NCBI GenBank assembly: GCA_048883105.1
Contig: JBHLQY010000085.1
Coordinates: 1 to 6,587, forward strand
Origin: LW40-45 sp048883105
GTDB lineage: Archaea > Asgardarchaeota > Lokiarchaeia > Sigyniarchaeales > SOKP01
DNA: 6,587 bases
Reading direction: 5' to 3'
Part shown: one piece after another, positions 5,695-6,587 of the stretch
How the letters are laid out: each line of letters starts with the position of its first letter
Position numbering within the stretch: position 1 is the stretch's first letter
The notes under the pieces: generated by a model
Database searches by the model: none
What the model was told of the DNA's origin: nothing
The model's input: only the letters and a program-made list of their open reading frames with translations
Program-made: the position numbers and the translations under genes

Positions 5695-5742
5695 TTTTTG
5701 GTGATAATAATTAATCTCGAGCGTCAAGAGGAAATCAAAAAA

Positions 5743-6120
5743 ATGTTATGTAGTTGTAAAGATTATTGTAGTGATTATTTTCAAACATTACAAAATAAAG
5801 GTTCTGAACTAAAAATTAAATTAGGGTTTAAGAATTTAGAGATTTTTTTTAATGCATTAGCTTCTAAGGAAAGGCTTATAATTATCGAGTCTTTAAAAGA
5901 TCAAGACCGCTGTGTATGTGAATTGGAGGCTATCTTAGACAAATCTCAATCTACAATTTCTCATCACTTAAGAAAACTTGAACGAGCAGAATTAATTTAT
6001 TCATTCAAGAAAGGGAATTATACGTATTATGGGCTCGTGAAAGAAAAATTAAAGGATTATATTAATATTTTCGAAAAAGAGATAAATATGATTATAAATG
6101 AGCTAAATCTTGTGTACTAA
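5743..6120 (+). CDS. arsR: ArsR-family metalloid-responsive repressor
   Basis: This is a winged-helix DNA-binding repressor that should release the acr3-arsM and arsR promoters on binding As(III). From the ATG at 5743 it has 125 residues. An N-terminal Cys cluster (CSCKDYC, Cys3/5/9) is followed by the ArsR fold: ALASKERLIIIESL, then DRCVCELEAIL with the metal-binding CVC at 57-59, the recognition helix KSQSTISHHLRKLERAELI, and the wing FKKGNYTYYGL. CVC in helix 3 plus N-terminal cysteines recalls the alpha3N site of CadC, so Cd/Pb response is also possible. The frame is open upstream to TTG at 5698 and GTG at 5701, adding 15 or 14 residues; I prefer 5743 because of the TATA box at 5687. The stop overlaps the converging gene by four bases. 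Confidence 0.9.
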   Translation: MLCSCKDYCSDYFQTLQNKGSELKIKLGFKNLEIFFNALASKERLIIIESLKDQDRCVCELEAILDKSQSTISHHLRKLERAELIYSFKKGNYTYYGLVKEKLKDYINIFEKEINMIINELNLVY

Positions 6121-6533
6121 TCAGATTTCAATCTTTGAATAACATCCTCTAATATGTTTATTATACGTTCCTTATAGCCAATTTGATTAGGATAAGCATA
6201 AGAAAATGCTCTCCAATAAGGACGCTTGTGACCTACTTTAAATTTAACTCCTTTCATGGATGTCATGTAAGAATTATTATCAATTTTTGTAGCTATTTGA
6301 TCTGCGATTATATACCAATGAAATTGTGAATTAATGCTAGCCCCTGTATTAACTGGGGCAGGTTTTATTCTAGTCTTTAAACAATCAAATTTGAAACTCC
6401 ATTTATCAGGAGCCTTTTTGATTTCAAACCATTTACCATTATTGTAATTCCAATGATGATAATTACCAATTTTCATACCTGTGTATATTTGATTATTATA
6501 AGTTTTAAGAGTATTGTACATTTCTTTATTCAC
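6117..6533 (-). CDS. Unrecognised Trp-rich basic protein
   Basis: I do not recognise a family. From the GTG at 6533 it has 138 residues and no signal peptide or membrane span. It is rich in Lys, Asn, Tyr and Trp (HHWNYNNGKWFEIKK, DKWSFKFD, SQFHWYIIADQIATK, KRPYWRAFSYAYPNQIGYKERI) and ends in a probable helix (RIINILEDVIQRLKSD). The mix of aromatic strands and one C-terminal helix suggests a small alpha/beta globule, possibly binding nucleic acid or another protein, which is inference only. GGTGA (6543-6539) lies 5 bases before the GTG and supports this start; TTG at 6545 would add four residues. It converges on arsR with a four-base stop overlap, so it is probably not an ars gene. Its promoter is at or beyond the window edge. 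Confidence 0.6.
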   Translation of the reverse strand: MNKEMYNTLKTYNNQIYTGMKIGNYHHWNYNNGKWFEIKKAPDKWSFKFDCLKTRIKPAPVNTGASINSQFHWYIIADQIATKIDNNSYMTSMKGVKFKVGHKRPYWRAFSYAYPNQIGYKERIINILEDVIQRLKSD

Positions 6534-6587
6534 TTTATTCACCAATAATTTATTCTAAATTGTTATTTTTCTAAATGAGATCTTCTT

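Noticed and set aside
5698..5742. arsR starting at TTG 5698 or GTG 5701
   Set aside because: The best TATA box (5687-5694) is too close for a transcript to include these codons, and the extra residues are not part of the ArsR fold. Kept only as an alternative.

Overview
The window is strongly AT-rich and looks archaeal. Shine-Dalgarno (SD) sites are mostly of the GGTGA type, there are TATA-like boxes and poly-T ends, and a geranylgeranyl-reductase/FixC-type flavoprotein is paired with a ferredoxin. The overall flavour (Lys- and Ile-rich proteins, FixC/FixX-like pair, ACR3 + ArsM) fits an Asgard archaeon of the Lokiarchaeia type. This is an inference: no rRNA or marker gene is present.

Left third (1-2963, + strand): a short Hsp20-type chaperone; then a two-gene operon of a long FAD-dependent FixC/geranylgeranyl reductase-family protein and a 2x[4Fe-4S] ferredoxin that would feed it electrons; then a 53-residue single-span membrane protein.

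Middle and right (3000-6120): an arsenic resistance locus. On the - strand an ACR3 arsenite exporter overlaps by one base an ArsM arsenite methyltransferase, followed immediately by a third, non-standard reading frame. Divergently on the + strand lies an ArsR-family repressor with a CVC metal site and an extra N-terminal Cys cluster. The roughly 290-base promoter region between acr3 and arsR holds two dyads and a perfect 20-bp direct repeat. ArsR would sense As(III), ACR3 would expel it and ArsM would methylate it. An unrecognised Trp-rich protein converges on arsR at the right edge.

The most interesting part is 3000-3545 on the - strand. A beta-grasp-looking reading frame begins right after the arsM stop, behind a perfect SD but without ATG, GTG or TTG. 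It runs 112 codons to two adjacent in-frame UGA codons, continues 39 more codons in the same frame to UAA, and is followed by a hairpin with the hallmarks of a eukaryote-type SECIS element (AUGA / A-rich apical loop / UGA). Lokiarchaeota are known to encode selenocysteine with eukaryote-like SECIS elements and to have multi-Sec proteins, so this may be an undescribed selenoprotein in an arsenic operon. The alternatives are a normal stop at UGA, or a decaying or mis-assembled gene.
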